Notes: generated by a model not told the origin, from the sequence alone. A DNA stretch of 64,000 bases from an uncultured bacterium (GCA_905214525.1 CAJMMN010000006.1:45381-109380), one strand, 5' to 3'; positions 1 to 8,472 are shown, numbered from the stretch's first letter. Numbers and translations are program-made.

Positions 1-207
1 GAGGGCTTCGTCAAGGCCGACGACGTTGTGAAGGCCGGCCAGCCCATACTCAAGATCGACCGCGCCAAGATCGCCGCTGCCGGTTACAAGGACTGCGTCG
101 TGGTGGCCGTGTCCAACACCGCCGAGTTTGCCGATGTCGAACTCGCCGTCGAGGCCGACTCCGCTGTCGCCGCCGGTGACGCCATCGTTAAGGTCGTCCG
201 CAAGTAA
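1..207 (+). CDS. PTS glucose-type EIIA domain, C-terminal part (partial)
   Basis: The open frame enters from the left edge and ends at TAA 205-207, leaving 68 residues. The pattern EGFVKADDVVKAGQPILKID followed by KIAAAGY and a VVVAVSNT stretch is the C-terminal half of the EIIA-Glc (Crr-like) beta-sandwich, which accepts phosphate from HPr and passes it to EIIB. The active-site histidine lies upstream of the window. It could be a free-standing EIIA or the last domain of a fused glucose, N-acetylglucosamine or beta-glucoside EII; the window cannot decide. A terminator follows 26 bases after the stop. Confidence 0.85.
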   Translation, partial: EGFVKADDVVKAGQPILKIDRAKIAAAGYKDCVVVAVSNTAEFADVELAVEADSAVAAGDAIVKVVRK

Positions 208-233
208 ACTGCGGCAACATAAGGATGTGCAAG

Positions 234-262
234 GGTGGTCGGGTTTTCCGGCCACCTTTTTT
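234..262 (+). terminator. Rho-independent terminator after the PTS EIIA gene
   Basis: A GGTGGTCGG / CCGGCCACC stem with one G-T pair and a short T-rich loop is followed directly by six Ts. Confidence 0.8.
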
Positions 263-348
263 ATTGCATCGCGGGGAAGCGTTTTATTGCACGTTGGGCG
301 GGCTTGCAAACCGTTCGGACGCTAAAACGAACCGACCGCGCCTTCGCG

Positions 349-378
349 TTGCCGAGGGTGTTCATAAGTGGATAATAT
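349..378 (+). promoter_or_regulatory. Candidate promoter of the lipoprotein gene
   Basis: TTGCCG (349-354) and TAATAT (373-378) are separated by 18 bases and lie about 65 bases before the lipoprotein start. No operator is obvious. Confidence 0.4.
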
Positions 379-443
379 GGGCTTACTTATTACAACGTGC
401 GCCGCGTCCGGGAAGCGCGGTGCCGCTCATTGGGAGGAACAAC

Positions 444-1001
444 ATGAAAAAGAAGCTGCTGCTTGCGCCCCTCATGGCCGTCTTGGTTGCATGCGTGGTC
501 GTGCTTTCCGGCTGTGGAGGTCCTTCGGTTGAGGAGCTCATCACCGAGGATCTTACGACGCAGTTTGACGAGGTCAAAAACGGTGGCGACGACTTCCTCT
601 CTGGTCTGGAGGAGGCTTCGGGCGACGAGTTCGAGCAGCTGGGTATCGATCCCAAGGAGTATGCCAAGACCTATCTCGAGGGCTTTGACTACAAGATCGG
701 CGACGTGACGGTCGACGAGGACAAGGGTGTCGCGACCGCCGAGGTCTCTATCACATGCAAGTCTATGAACAAGATCGTCGAGGACTTCTCCACCCAGTAT
801 CAGGAGAAGGTCGCTGCGCTTGACACGGTTCCTTCCGATGACGAGCTGTACAAGATGGCCGGTCAGGTTATGGTCGATGTGACCAAGGCCACCGAGCCCA
901 GGAAGACCACGGTTATCTTCAAGTACACCTGCAACGACGATGGCGAGTGGTCTGCCGACGACTCCGTCAACTCCGAGATGATGGATGCAATGCTGAGCTA
1001 G
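444..1001 (+). CDS. Predicted lipoprotein of unknown function
   Basis: 185 residues from ATG 444, chosen because GGAGG lies 7 bases upstream and the frame then opens with a signal peptide. MKKK is followed by a hydrophobic stretch and an LSGC lipobox (Cys about residue 25), so the product is probably lipid-anchored on the outer face of the membrane. The mature part is acidic and contains two further cysteines (in SITCKSM and KYTCNDD) that could form a disulfide. The profile resembles small DUF-type lipoproteins of Firmicutes and Coriobacteria, but I do not recognise a family. It stands alone between a terminator and a repeat element. Confidence 0.85.
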   Translation: MKKKLLLAPLMAVLVACVVVLSGCGGPSVEELITEDLTTQFDEVKNGGDDFLSGLEEASGDEFEQLGIDPKEYAKTYLEGFDYKIGDVTVDEDKGVATAEVSITCKSMNKIVEDFSTQYQEKVAALDTVPSDDELYKMAGQVMVDVTKATEPRKTTVIFKYTCNDDGEWSADDSVNSEMMDAMLS

Positions 1002-1006
1002 GGGAG

Positions 1007-1176
1007 TTACGCGGTTCTACGAACCGCGTAACCAGTTGACGCTGCGCGCCGCCCAGGACGACAATTTGTCATTCAAAAGGCGAGACATGACCAGAAGGTC
1101 TATGCCTCGCCTTTTTCATGCCAACTTGTTCGTCCTGGACGTCGCTCGCTGTCCATCCTCTACCTGCGTCGTTGCC
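1007..1176 (+). ncRNA. Three-stem structured repeat, family A copy 1
   Basis: Begins 5 bases after the lipoprotein stop. Stem 1: TTACGCGGTTC (1007-1017) pairs with GAACCGCGTAA (1021-1031). Stem 2: CCAGGACGA (1053-1061) pairs with TCGTCCTGG (1130-1138). Stem 3 lies inside stem 2: the run ending at 1088 pairs with ATGCCTCGCCT, followed by Ts at about 1112-1116. The joining segment GTTGACGCTGCGCG is invariant with the 29003 copy. The other copies are 29003-29172 (+) and 44930-45092 (-). Pairing survives substitutions between copies (see findings). Whether it is transcribed is unknown. Confidence 0.6.
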
Positions 1177-1197
1177 ATGGTGGTCATTGGAGCGGCA

Positions 1198-1240
1198 CTT
1201 GGGGACGTTCCTTTTCTGCCGGCAGTTGGGGACACTCCTT
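1198..1240 (+). repeat. Degenerate GGGGACGTTC repeat, family B copy 1
   Basis: TTGGGGACGTTCCTTTT followed by GTTGGGGACACTCCTT. It shares its core with 29199-29238 and 45537-45580. As at 29199, it lies just downstream of a family A element. It has decayed from the palindromic form. Confidence 0.4.
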
Positions 1241-1296
1241 GTGCCAGCGTTGCATCGAGTGTTTGGGAAACCGCGACCCGGTTTTTGGCCGAATAG

Positions 1297-1438
1297 TGGG
1301 TCGCATTTTCCGAATGGGGTGGGTTGCGGAAAGTGCGACCCGGAATATTGCTCTGAAACGGGATGCGGTTTCCCTGATGCGTCTCAAACGGAAAGCGCAT
1401 CCCATTCCGGAGCTCCAAAACGGGATGTGCTTTCCGCG
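1297..1438. repeat. Palindromic hairpin array, family C copy 1
   Basis: Two and a half tandem hairpins: GGGTCGCATTTTCCG pairs with CGGAAAGTGCGACCC, and GGGATGCGGTTTCC pairs with GGAAAGCGCATCCC. An unpaired spacer resembling gaatnnngctcaaac separates the units. The same architecture recurs at 24267-24440 and 49311-49519. It fills the gap between the lipoprotein and the convergent HAD gene. No coding gene is seen in 1177-1477. Confidence 0.7.
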
Positions 1439-1477
1439 TGGAAGAATTGTCGCAGCTACGTTAAGCGGTGCTGCTCG

Positions 1478-2146
1478 TTACTCGCCCAGGATCAGCGCTG
1501 CGAGCTCGTCCTGGGTGTCCACCACGTAGTCGGCGCCGGCGGACTCCAGCTCTGCGCGGCCGCGGAAGCCCCAGCTGACGCCCGCACTCTTAAGGCCGGC
1601 GTTGTGGCCGGTCAGGATATCGACATTGGAATCGCCCACATAGAGCGTGGTCGACGGATCGGCGCCTAACTCTTTCATCACATGCAGCGTAACAGGCGCC
1701 TCGGGCTTGGGGGGAAACGCATCGACACGGCCCTGTACCAGCGCAAAGCGCTCGGAACCAAAATACTTCTCGATAAGCGGAGCGGCCGAGACGTGGTCCT
1801 TGTTGGTGAGCACGGCAAGCTGCACGCCCGCCGCGTGCAGGCGGTCGAGCATCTCGGTCGTGCCGGCATAGGGAGCGGTGTGGTCCTCCTTGTGCTCGCC
1901 GTAATAAGCCCTAAACTCGGCAAGCGTCTGCTCAAACATACGGCTGTCGCCCGCATACTCGGCAGGCATAAAACGCTCAACCAGCTTGAGCATGCCGTTT
2001 CCCACCTTATAGCGGTATTCGTCAACGGCAAACGTGGGCCAGCCGTGCATCTCACAGGTATGGTTACCGGCGGCTGCCAGGTCCTCAAGTGTGTTGAGGA
2101 TAGTGCCGTCGAGGTCAAAAATCACATGGGAAAACGCTGCCGCCAT
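1478..2146 (-). CDS. HAD-superfamily phosphatase, phosphoglycolate phosphatase-like
   Basis: 222 residues from ATG 2146, chosen because AGGAG precedes it and the reading then starts MAAAFSHVIFDLDGTILNT. HAD motif I is DLDGT, motif II is in LAVLTNKD, the motif III lysine is in PPKPEAP, and motif IV is VGDSNVDI. An alpha-helical cap lies between motifs I and II, as in the Gph/PGP subfamily, which dephosphorylates 2-phosphoglycolate or similar small sugar phosphates. Exact substrate cannot be read from sequence. It ends 106 bases after hypE on the same strand, so it may be read with the hyp genes but need not be functionally linked. Confidence 0.88.
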   Translation of the reverse strand: MAAAFSHVIFDLDGTILNTLEDLAAAGNHTCEMHGWPTFAVDEYRYKVGNGMLKLVERFMPAEYAGDSRMFEQTLAEFRAYYGEHKEDHTAPYAGTTEMLDRLHAAGVQLAVLTNKDHVSAAPLIEKYFGSERFALVQGRVDAFPPKPEAPVTLHVMKELGADPSTTLYVGDSNVDILTGHNAGLKSAGVSWGFRGRAELESAGADYVVDTQDELAALILGE

Positions 2147-2251
2147 GGGTGCTCCTGCCGCTTGAGTTGTAAAACGCACCCCATGATACTGGGCATGCGT
2201 GCCGGGCATGTTTGGAATCTGAATATCTTTAATAGCCCTGAGCCTTTGTCG

Positions 2252-3286
2252 TCAGCAAATTCTCGGCAGCTGCTCTCCTACGAGCATGTCGAGGATGCGG
2301 GTCGAGCCCCAGCCGGTGCGCACGCGCACGGCGGGACGGGCGCCCTCGGCAAGTGGCAGCACGCGACCGATGACGGCGGCGTTCTCGCCGTAGCGGGCGG
2401 CGCGCATGGCGGCCAGCGCGGCATCGGCCTGCTCGGCCGGCACCACGGCGACCATCTTGCCCTCGTTTGCCACCTGCAGTACATCGTAGCCGAGCATCTC
2501 GCAGGCTGCCTGCACGTCGGGGCGCACGGGCACGGCATCCTCGTCGACCTCCATGGCAACATCGCTGGCCTGGGCAAACTCGTTGAGTGTGGACGCCAAG
2601 CCACCGCGCGTGGGGTCGCGAAAGCAACGCGTGTCGGGCGCTGCGGCAAGCACATCGGCAATCAGGTGGTTGAGCGGCGCGGCGTCGCTTTCGATGGTGC
2701 TCGAAAACGCCAAGCCCTCGCGTTGGCTCATGATGGCGATGCCGTGGTCGCCCAGTGTGCCCGACACCAGAATGACGTCGCCGGGGCGGCAGTTGGCGCC
2801 GCTGAGCGCCACACCCGCGGGTACCTCGCCCACGCCGGCGGTATTGATGTAGACGCCGTCGGCCCCGCCGCGCTCAACCACCTTGGTGTCGCCCGTGATG
2901 ATCGCCACGCCCGCCTCGCGCGCCGTCTCGGCCATGGTCTGCACGATCTGACGCAGCTTGTCCATGGGATAACCCTCTTCGAGGATAAAGCCGCACGACA
3001 GGTAGCGCACATTGGCGCCCGAGGTCGCGACATCGTTGACGGTTCCGCACACGGCGAGTCGGCCGATATTGCCACCGGGGAAGAACTGCGGCGAGACTAC
3101 AAAGCTGTCGGTCGACATGGCGATGCGCCCGCTCGCGGGCAGCGCGGCGACGCCGGCGTCGTTGCCTTCGAGCAGCTCGGGCGACCCAAAGGCATCCAAA
3201 AAGACCTCATCGATAATGCGCTTCATCATCTGGCCGCCAGAGCCGTGGCCCAACAGGACGGTGCTATCGGTGGCAGTACGGGACAT
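2252..3286 (-). CDS. hypE: Hydrogenase maturation protein HypE
   Basis: 344 residues. The N-terminus has the LGHGSGGQMMKRII signature and the protein ends PRIC, the invariant HypE tail whose cysteine is carbamoylated by HypF and dehydrated to a thiocyanate. ATP-binding PurM/AIR-synthase fold elements appear as GNDAGVAAL, SGTLGDHG and RDPTRGGLA. Known role: supplies the CN ligand of the [NiFe]-hydrogenase active site to the HypC-HypD complex. It follows hypD by 48 bases on the same strand. Length is normal for the family. Confidence 0.97.
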   Translation of the reverse strand: MSRTATDSTVLLGHGSGGQMMKRIIDEVFLDAFGSPELLEGNDAGVAALPASGRIAMSTDSFVVSPQFFPGGNIGRLAVCGTVNDVATSGANVRYLSCGFILEEGYPMDKLRQIVQTMAETAREAGVAIITGDTKVVERGGADGVYINTAGVGEVPAGVALSGANCRPGDVILVSGTLGDHGIAIMSQREGLAFSSTIESDAAPLNHLIADVLAAAPDTRCFRDPTRGGLASTLNEFAQASDVAMEVDEDAVPVRPDVQAACEMLGYDVLQVANEGKMVAVVPAEQADAALAAMRAARYGENAAVIGRVLPLAEGARPAVRVRTGWGSTRILDMLVGEQLPRIC

Positions 3287-3334
3287 ATCGAAAACTCCAA
3301 TCGTGGGTGGTGCCGGTGTGCGGGTGTGTCCGGG

Positions 3335-4447
3335 CTAGTCGCGGTAGCGGTAGTACGCCGCGCAGCTGCCCTCGGAACTCACCATGCACGGGCCGACGGG
3401 GTGCTCGGGCGTGCAGGTGCGGCCAAAGAGCGGGCAGCTGCTCGGCGCAATGGCCCCGCGCAGCACGTCGCCGCAGCGGCACCCGCGCGGCTCGACCGTC
3501 GCCTCAACGGGCACGTCAAAGCGAGCACGGCCATCAAAGCGCGAGAACTCGGGGCGGATGGAAAGGCCCGAGTTGGCAATCAGCCCCAGCCCGCGCCATG
3601 TGGTATCGCACGGCTCAAATACCTGCTCGACCAGCTGGCGCGCCACGGGATTGCCGTCGGCATTGACGCCGCGACGGTAGGCGTTGTCGATCGCGAGCCT
3701 GTCCTCGACAACCATCTGGACCAGCATACAGATGCCCTGCAGGATATCGACCGGTTCAAATCCTGTGACCACGCCCGGGGTATTGAACTCGTCGACCAAA
3801 AAGCCAAAGGGGGCTAAGCCCGTGATGGTGGCGACGTGGCCCGGCAGGATAAAGCCGTCGATAGTGGTCTCGGGATCGTTGGCGATGGCGCGCAGCGCCG
3901 GCGGCGTGGTCTTGTGGGCGCAATAGACCGAGAAGTTTTGGAGTCCGCGTGCATCGGCCTCCAAAATGGCGGCGGCGATGGTGGGCGTCGTGGTCTCAAA
4001 GCCGACGCCCATAAAGATGACCGGGCGGTCGGGGTTTTGCTCGGCAATATCGAGCGCGTCGAGCGGGGAGTAGACGATGCGAATGTCGCACCCTGCCGCC
4101 TTTTGCGCGGCGAGCGAGGTGGACGATCCGGGCACACGCATCATGTCGCCAAAGGTGGTGGTGATGGCGCCGTCTATGCTGGCGAGCGCGATTGCATGGT
4201 CGATATCGCGGTTGGCGGTAACGCAGACGGGGCAACCCGGGCCGCTCAGCAGCTTGAGTCCCGCCGGCATAATGGAGCGAAAGCCATAGCGGCCAATGCT
4301 CACGGTATGCGTACCGCAGACTTCCATAAGGTTGATGCTGCGGTTGCCGACAAGCTCATGAATACGATCGATGAGCTCGCGAGCCAGCTTGGGATCGCGG
4401 AATGCCGAGAAGTCGATACCGGAGCGCGCCGGCTGCTCGGCCGCCAC
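3335..4447 (-). CDS. hypD: Hydrogenase maturation protein HypD
   Basis: 370 residues. The start is a GTG overlapping the hypC stop by one base, so the pair is translationally coupled. Conserved HypD motifs are visible: EVCGTHT, GPGCPVC, FGDMMRVPGS, MGVGFETT and a C-terminal cysteine-rich region (GCRCGDV to CTPEHPVGPC) that ligates the [4Fe-4S] cluster. HypD is the scaffold on which Fe(CN)2CO is assembled with HypC and HypE in the cytoplasm. Gene order hypC-hypD-hypE is the usual one. Confidence 0.97.
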   Translation of the reverse strand: MAAEQPARSGIDFSAFRDPKLARELIDRIHELVGNRSINLMEVCGTHTVSIGRYGFRSIMPAGLKLLSGPGCPVCVTANRDIDHAIALASIDGAITTTFGDMMRVPGSSTSLAAQKAAGCDIRIVYSPLDALDIAEQNPDRPVIFMGVGFETTTPTIAAAILEADARGLQNFSVYCAHKTTPPALRAIANDPETTIDGFILPGHVATITGLAPFGFLVDEFNTPGVVTGFEPVDILQGICMLVQMVVEDRLAIDNAYRRGVNADGNPVARQLVEQVFEPCDTTWRGLGLIANSGLSIRPEFSRFDGRARFDVPVEATVEPRGCRCGDVLRGAIAPSSCPLFGRTCTPEHPVGPCMVSSEGSCAAYYRYRD

Positions 4448-4707
4448 TAGTATGCCTCGGCCGGGTTGGTGGCAAGCTGGTCTTCTTCGACCAGCTCGGA
4501 CATGGCATTAACAAGCTCGAGCGTTTCCTGTGCTTCCTGCTCGTCGACGATCTGGATGCCAAATCCAGCGTGCACCAGAATATAGTCGCCTACCTGTGCC
4601 GTCGGCACGAGTCTCAGCGAAACAGGGCGCTCGATGCCCATCATGTCGACGGTGGCCTTGAGGTCATCGTTGCGTTTGACTACTTTACCGGGAACGGCAA
4701 GGCACAT
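4447..4707 (-). CDS. hypC: Hydrogenase maturation chaperone HypC
   Basis: 86 residues beginning MCLAVPGKV. The second-position Cys is the iron-binding ligand of the HypC/HupF family. The GDYILVHAGFGI segment and an acidic helical tail are typical. HypC carries the iron precursor from HypD to the hydrogenase large subunit. It is first of a tightly spaced hypCDE run. The preceding gene in the same direction, hypF, ends 130 bases before it, so it may be in the same transcript or have its own promoter. Confidence 0.96.
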   Translation of the reverse strand: MCLAVPGKVVKRNDDLKATVDMMGIERPVSLRLVPTAQVGDYILVHAGFGIQIVDEQEAQETLELVNAMSELVEEDQLATNPAEAY

Positions 4708-4837
4708 AATGTTCCCCTTTTAGACGCTTTGCGCTGGATAGGCGCTCAATAATCCATCAGTTGATGGTAGCGCTCGCGGGGTTCGCGGGCAAACGCGTTA
4801 CGCCTGTGAGACGGCGGCGCGCACGCTGGCAAAACGC

Positions 4838-7522
4838 CTATCGCGATGCTGTCTGCGCGAGGCGAGTGCGAGCGATGGCGGCCTGACCGTAGGCGATGCA
4901 GCCGTCGTTGACGGGCACGGCGTGGGGGACCAAGACGGCAAGACCGGCGTCTTTGAGTTCGTGGGTAAAGAGCTGAAGCAAAAGCCGGTTCATGAACACG
5001 CCACCCGAGAGCGCGACGGTATCGATGCCTTCGCGCGCACAGATTTCGCGTGCGATTCGTGCCGAAGAGCGCGCGATGGTGATATGGAAGTCGAGCGCGA
5101 GCCGGTCGGCGGATTCTCCGGTCTCGATTCTGCTCAAAAGTGCCTCAAAAAGTGGCTTGGGGTCCAGAACGAAAGGGCTGTCCGAGGCAGCCTGGACAGT
5201 TAGTTCAGATACGTATTTTTTAGAGCGGCTCTGGGTGGCAAAAGTCGTCTGTGGGGACTCCAAATGGGTCGATTTGGGGCCTGTGCCGGGCACGCTTGCT
5301 GTAAATAGGGTGTCCGGAGAGCCTATTTTGGCCAAATCTGAGGCAAAAATGCCAGATAGGGGGTTAGTAGTTAATACGTATCTGAACAAACTGTCCAGTG
5401 ACGTTGAGACGGATGCCGATACGCCCGCCTGATTGCCAGCGAAACGGCTGATTTCGCCGTCAAGCGCGCGCCAGGCGGCGGATTCGAGTTCTAAGGCGGG
5501 TTCGCCCTCGTAGGTTGCCTTGTCGCAGATGCCCAGAATTGCTGCCGCGGCATCAAAGAGACGCCCCATGCTGCTGGTACGCGGGGCGTTGATACCGCGC
5601 TCGATCATGGTGGCTGTCACGCTGTGCGTTTGCTCGTCGAGGTTGTCCAAAAGCCGAGCGGTGCCTGGGTGCTCGAGTAGGCCAAGTTCGCTGAGCAAGG
5701 CGAAGGCGTTGCGGCGGGCGTCACGCACGGAGGCCGCTCCGCCGGGGAGCGCCCAGGTGCGCAAATGCGCGGCGCGCTCAAAGCTGCCAAGGCTGGCGAC
5801 AAGAAACTCGCCGCCCCAAATGGTCCCATCGGTGCCGGCGCCGGTGCCGTCAAAGGCGATGCCAAGGACACGCGCGTCGGTTGTAAGCTGGCCCGCGGCG
5901 ATGGCCTCGGCCATCACGCTCGCGATGTGCGCATGATGATGTTGAACTTCAACAAGCGGCATACCCTGTTTCTGCGCCTGTTCGCGCGCCCACTGGCTCG
6001 ACAGATAGCTGGGATGCATGTCGCATGCTAAGGCGGCGGGCGCCAAGTCAAAGAGGTTTTCCAAGCGCGTGCGCGCTGCGTTCCAGGCATCGAAGGTCCC
6101 GCCGTTTTCAACATCGCCGATATGCTGCGAGACAAAACAGGTTGCCTCGCCGTTCGTCCCTTCACGCGTGAGCGCAATCGTGGCCTTTTGTTGTGGCCCG
6201 CAAGCGAGCACGCAGGACGGAGCGCCGTCGAGCGCCGGCAACGGCAGCGGCTGGGGTGCATATCCGCGAGCGCGGCGAACGGGCATAACGATGCCGTCGA
6301 CCACGCGTACCACGGAGTCGTCGTAGCGCGAGAGGATCGCGCGGTCGTTACCGAGCAACGCGTCGGCAATGCCGGCGGCAACGAGGTGTTCCCAGGCAAG
6401 ATCGTCGTCGGTTTCTATGGGTTCTTCGCTCAGGTTTCCGCTGGTCATGACGAGCGCGTGCATACCGCAGGCTTCTGCCGCGGCAAGCAACAGATGTTGA
6501 AGCGGCGTATAGGGGAGCATGATGCCGAGCTCGGGCAAGTCATGCACGACAGATGGCGCGAGGGCGAGGAAGTCGGGGGAACCGCCGTTGCCCTCGCCAA
6601 CAGTGCGCCGGCGCAGCAGCACGATGGGGCGGATACTGCCGGCGAGCAGATCGCGTTCAGCATCGTCGATATGACACAGGCGCTCGGTATCAGCAAGGCT
6701 GCGCACCATAACGGCAAGTGGTTTGTTGCTGCGGCGTTTGCGACGGCGCAGCTCGGCCACCGCCTGCTCGTTGGCAGCGTCACAGGATAGATGGAATCCG
6801 CCCAGGCCCTTGATGGCGACGATGCCACCGTTGGCCAGCAGCTCAACGCAGCGCTCGATGATAGCGTCGCTGGCCTCGCGTGTGGTACCGACGGCCGGTG
6901 TCGCGGACGAATTCCCGTACGCATCGCCGTTCACAGCCTCGCGCCACGTAATATGCGGCCCGCAATCAAAGCAGGCATCGGGTTGCGCGTGAAAGCGACG
7001 GTCGAGTGGATTGGCATACTCTGCGGCACACTCGGGGCACATGGGAAAACGATCCATCGACGTGGCCGCTCGGTCATAAGGCAGCGAGCGGATGATGGTA
7101 AAGCGCGGCCCGCAGTTGGTGCAGTTGATAAAAGGGTAGTGATAGCGCCGATCGGCGGGGTCGAACAGCTCGCGCAGGCAATCGTCACAGGTGGCGATAT
7201 CGGGCGAGACAAGTGTGGTGTGCGCGGTTTGATCCTGCGACGCCACAATGCGAAAGTCCTGCTCATCGGCAGCGCTCCAGCCGCCAGGCTCCAAATCCGC
7301 AACATCGACTCGCTCAACGCGAGCCGCCGCAGGCGCATGCTCAGAAAGCGCGGCAACAAAAGCATCGAGCGCATCGGCCGGAGCATGCGCTTCGATATGC
7401 ACGCCGTCGCCCGCATTGAGCACCCAGCCGTAAATGTCATGCGCCATAGCCTCGCGATACACAAATGGCCGCATGCCAACGCCCTGCACAATGCCCGTCA
7501 CATGAATATGCACATGCCGCAT
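4838..7522 (-). CDS. hypF: Carbamoyltransferase HypF with an in-frame inserted element
   Basis: 894 residues from ATG 7522; GAGGAGT lies upstream and the protein starts MRHVHIHVTGIVQGVGMRPF. Domains in order: acylphosphatase (about 1-90), two zinc fingers (CDDC..CTNC and CPEC..CFDC), YrdC-like carbamoyl-AMP site, and a Kae1/ASKHA carbamoyltransferase domain with HHHAHIA. HypF uses carbamoyl phosphate and ATP to carbamoylate the HypE tail. It is longer than the usual ~750 residues; about 69 of the extra residues (near 709-777) are encoded by a 207-bp palindrome-ended insert at 5192-5398, in a variable stretch before the final LDPKPLFEALL helix. The frame is intact, so the protein may well function. 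Confidence 0.95.
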   Translation of the reverse strand: MRHVHIHVTGIVQGVGMRPFVYREAMAHDIYGWVLNAGDGVHIEAHAPADALDAFVAALSEHAPAAARVERVDVADLEPGGWSAADEQDFRIVASQDQTAHTTLVSPDIATCDDCLRELFDPADRRYHYPFINCTNCGPRFTIIRSLPYDRAATSMDRFPMCPECAAEYANPLDRRFHAQPDACFDCGPHITWREAVNGDAYGNSSATPAVGTTREASDAIIERCVELLANGGIVAIKGLGGFHLSCDAANEQAVAELRRRKRRSNKPLAVMVRSLADTERLCHIDDAERDLLAGSIRPIVLLRRRTVGEGNGGSPDFLALAPSVVHDLPELGIMLPYTPLQHLLLAAAEACGMHALVMTSGNLSEEPIETDDDLAWEHLVAAGIADALLGNDRAILSRYDDSVVRVVDGIVMPVRRARGYAPQPLPLPALDGAPSCVLACGPQQKATIALTREGTNGEATCFVSQHIGDVENGGTFDAWNAARTRLENLFDLAPAALACDMHPSYLSSQWAREQAQKQGMPLVEVQHHHAHIASVMAEAIAAGQLTTDARVLGIAFDGTGAGTDGTIWGGEFLVASLGSFERAAHLRTWALPGGAASVRDARRNAFALLSELGLLEHPGTARLLDNLDEQTHSVTATMIERGINAPRTSSMGRLFDAAAAILGICDKATYEGEPALELESAAWRALDGEISRFAGNQAGVSASVSTSLDSLFRYVLTTNPLSGIFASDLAKIGSPDTLFTASVPGTGPKSTHLESPQTTFATQSRSKKYVSELTVQAASDSPFVLDPKPLFEALLSRIETGESADRLALDFHITIARSSARIAREICAREGIDTVALSGGVFMNRLLLQLFTHELKDAGLAVLVPHAVPVNDGCIAYGQAAIARTRLAQTASR
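5192..5398. mobile_element. 207-bp MITE-like insert within hypF
   Basis: The left end 5192-5217 and right end 5373-5398 are 26-base inverted repeats with one mismatch (CTGGACAGTT.. against ..AACTGTCCAG). The length is exactly 69 codons, and on the hypF strand no stop is introduced; it encodes LDSLFRYVLTT to KKYVSELTVQ. The interior is more AT-rich than flanking hypF. No target duplication is obvious and no transposase is present, so this fits a non-autonomous miniature element. No other copy lies in the window. Confidence 0.7.
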
Positions 7523-7585
7523 GCGACACTCCTCATCAAAACCGACCAAAATAGACAGGTTTATTTTGGTAGGTAAAACGCTAAA

Positions 7586-7617
7586 CCTGCCAAAACAAAC
7601 CTGTCCCTTTTTGGCAG
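7586..7617 (-). terminator. Terminator-like hairpin between nikR and hypF
   Basis: CCTGCCAAAA (7586-7595) pairs with TTTTGGCAGG (7608-7617), 20 bases after the nikR stop on the minus strand. A second related hairpin (CCAAAATA..TATTTTGG) lies at about 7546-7569, so the gap holds a small double palindrome. Confidence 0.55.
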
Positions 7618-7637
7618 GTGCGCTGCGGGAAATCCCG

Positions 7638-8150
7638 CTACAGCCCCAGGCTCTGCCTGGTGGCGGCACACGTGAGCTCGCCGTGCTTAACGCCGCGCAG
7701 GCCCAGCAGGCGATCGGCTAGTTCGTAGACGCGCTCGCCGCGACCCTTGAGTGCCAGGATCTCCAGACAGTTGTGGTGATCCAGATGCACGTGCATGGTC
7801 GATACGATCTCGTCGGTGTAGTCGTGCTGCACTTCGTCCAGACGGCGCGTCAGGTCGCCGGTATGGTGGTCGTAGATCATGGTGAGCGACCCGATAACAT
7901 GCTCGTCGGGCGTGCGCATCTGCTCCTTGGCGATCGAGGCGCGAATCAGGTCGCGCACGGCCTCGGAGCGGTTGGCCACGTCGCCGCGGCGCGCGATCTG
8001 TTCGTCAAAACGGCGCAGCAGGTCATCCGGTGCGGTAACCGAAAAACGGACCAGCTCGGAGCCGGAGCCACTACAGTGGCAGCCCGCGTCACCGTCCGCC
8101 CCGTGCGGATGCTCGTGCTCGTACCCGCAGCCGTGCTCGTGTTCGGCCAC
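7638..8150 (-). CDS. nikR: Nickel-responsive regulator NikR with His/Cys-rich N-terminal tail
   Basis: 170 residues. Residues ~33-80 form the ribbon-helix-helix (LVRFSVTAPDDLLRRFDE..NRSEAVRDLIR). The ACT-like C-terminal domain has the nickel-site pattern HVHLDHHNCLE, preceded by IYDHH. The first ~30 residues (HEHGCGYEHEHPHGADGDAGCHC) are an unusual metal-binding-like extension absent from E. coli NikR. NikR represses nickel uptake when nickel is bound, which fits the neighbouring hydrogenase maturation genes. The start lies one base after the stop of the upstream small gene (stop 8152), so translation is coupled. Confidence 0.93.
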   Translation of the reverse strand: MAEHEHGCGYEHEHPHGADGDAGCHCSGSGSELVRFSVTAPDDLLRRFDEQIARRGDVANRSEAVRDLIRASIAKEQMRTPDEHVIGSLTMIYDHHTGDLTRRLDEVQHDYTDEIVSTMHVHLDHHNCLEILALKGRGERVYELADRLLGLRGVKHGELTCAATRQSLGL

Positions 8151-8151
8151 C

Positions 8152-8400
8152 TTACACCAGCTTCACGGAGCCGACGGAGTTGTGGTCGGCCTCGATGGCT
8201 TCCTCGTAGCCCTCGAGCGCGTCATGCGCCTCGTGCAACGCGGCCATGGCGGCCTCGAGCTTGGCGCCGATGCGCTCCATGTCAAAATTCTCGGTCGCAT
8301 GCAGCAACTGATGGCTCCATTCGTGAGCGAGCTCGATGGTGTCGTCGACCTGTTTGACGCTCATGGCAAGCTGGCTCATGTTCATTCCAACATCATGCAT
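8152..8400 (-). CDS. Small helical protein of unknown function coupled to nikR
   Basis: 82 residues, predicted mostly alpha-helical, with AAGGAGATTT-type ribosome binding site just upstream. It is Met- and His-rich at the start (MHDVGMNMSQLAM) and has scattered histidines (AHEWSHQLLHA, LHEAHDA, ADHNS), so metal binding is possible but unproven. I recognise no family. The gene ends immediately before the nikR start and is probably co-transcribed, which suggests a nickel-related role. Confidence 0.75.
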   Translation of the reverse strand: MHDVGMNMSQLAMSVKQVDDTIELAHEWSHQLLHATENFDMERIGAKLEAAMAALHEAHDALEGYEEAIEADHNSVGSVKLV

Positions 8401-8472
8401 GGGAAATCTCCTTTTGTATGGGGTAGTTCAGTGGTTCAGATTTTACTACGCCCGCTTTGCGCGCAGCTGCAT

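Noticed and set aside
1682..3817. 711-codon open frame on the plus strand
   Set aside because: It is antisense to the HAD, hypE and hypD genes, has no ribosome binding site and its translation looks like a His/Arg/Gly-rich shadow of GC-rich coding DNA.
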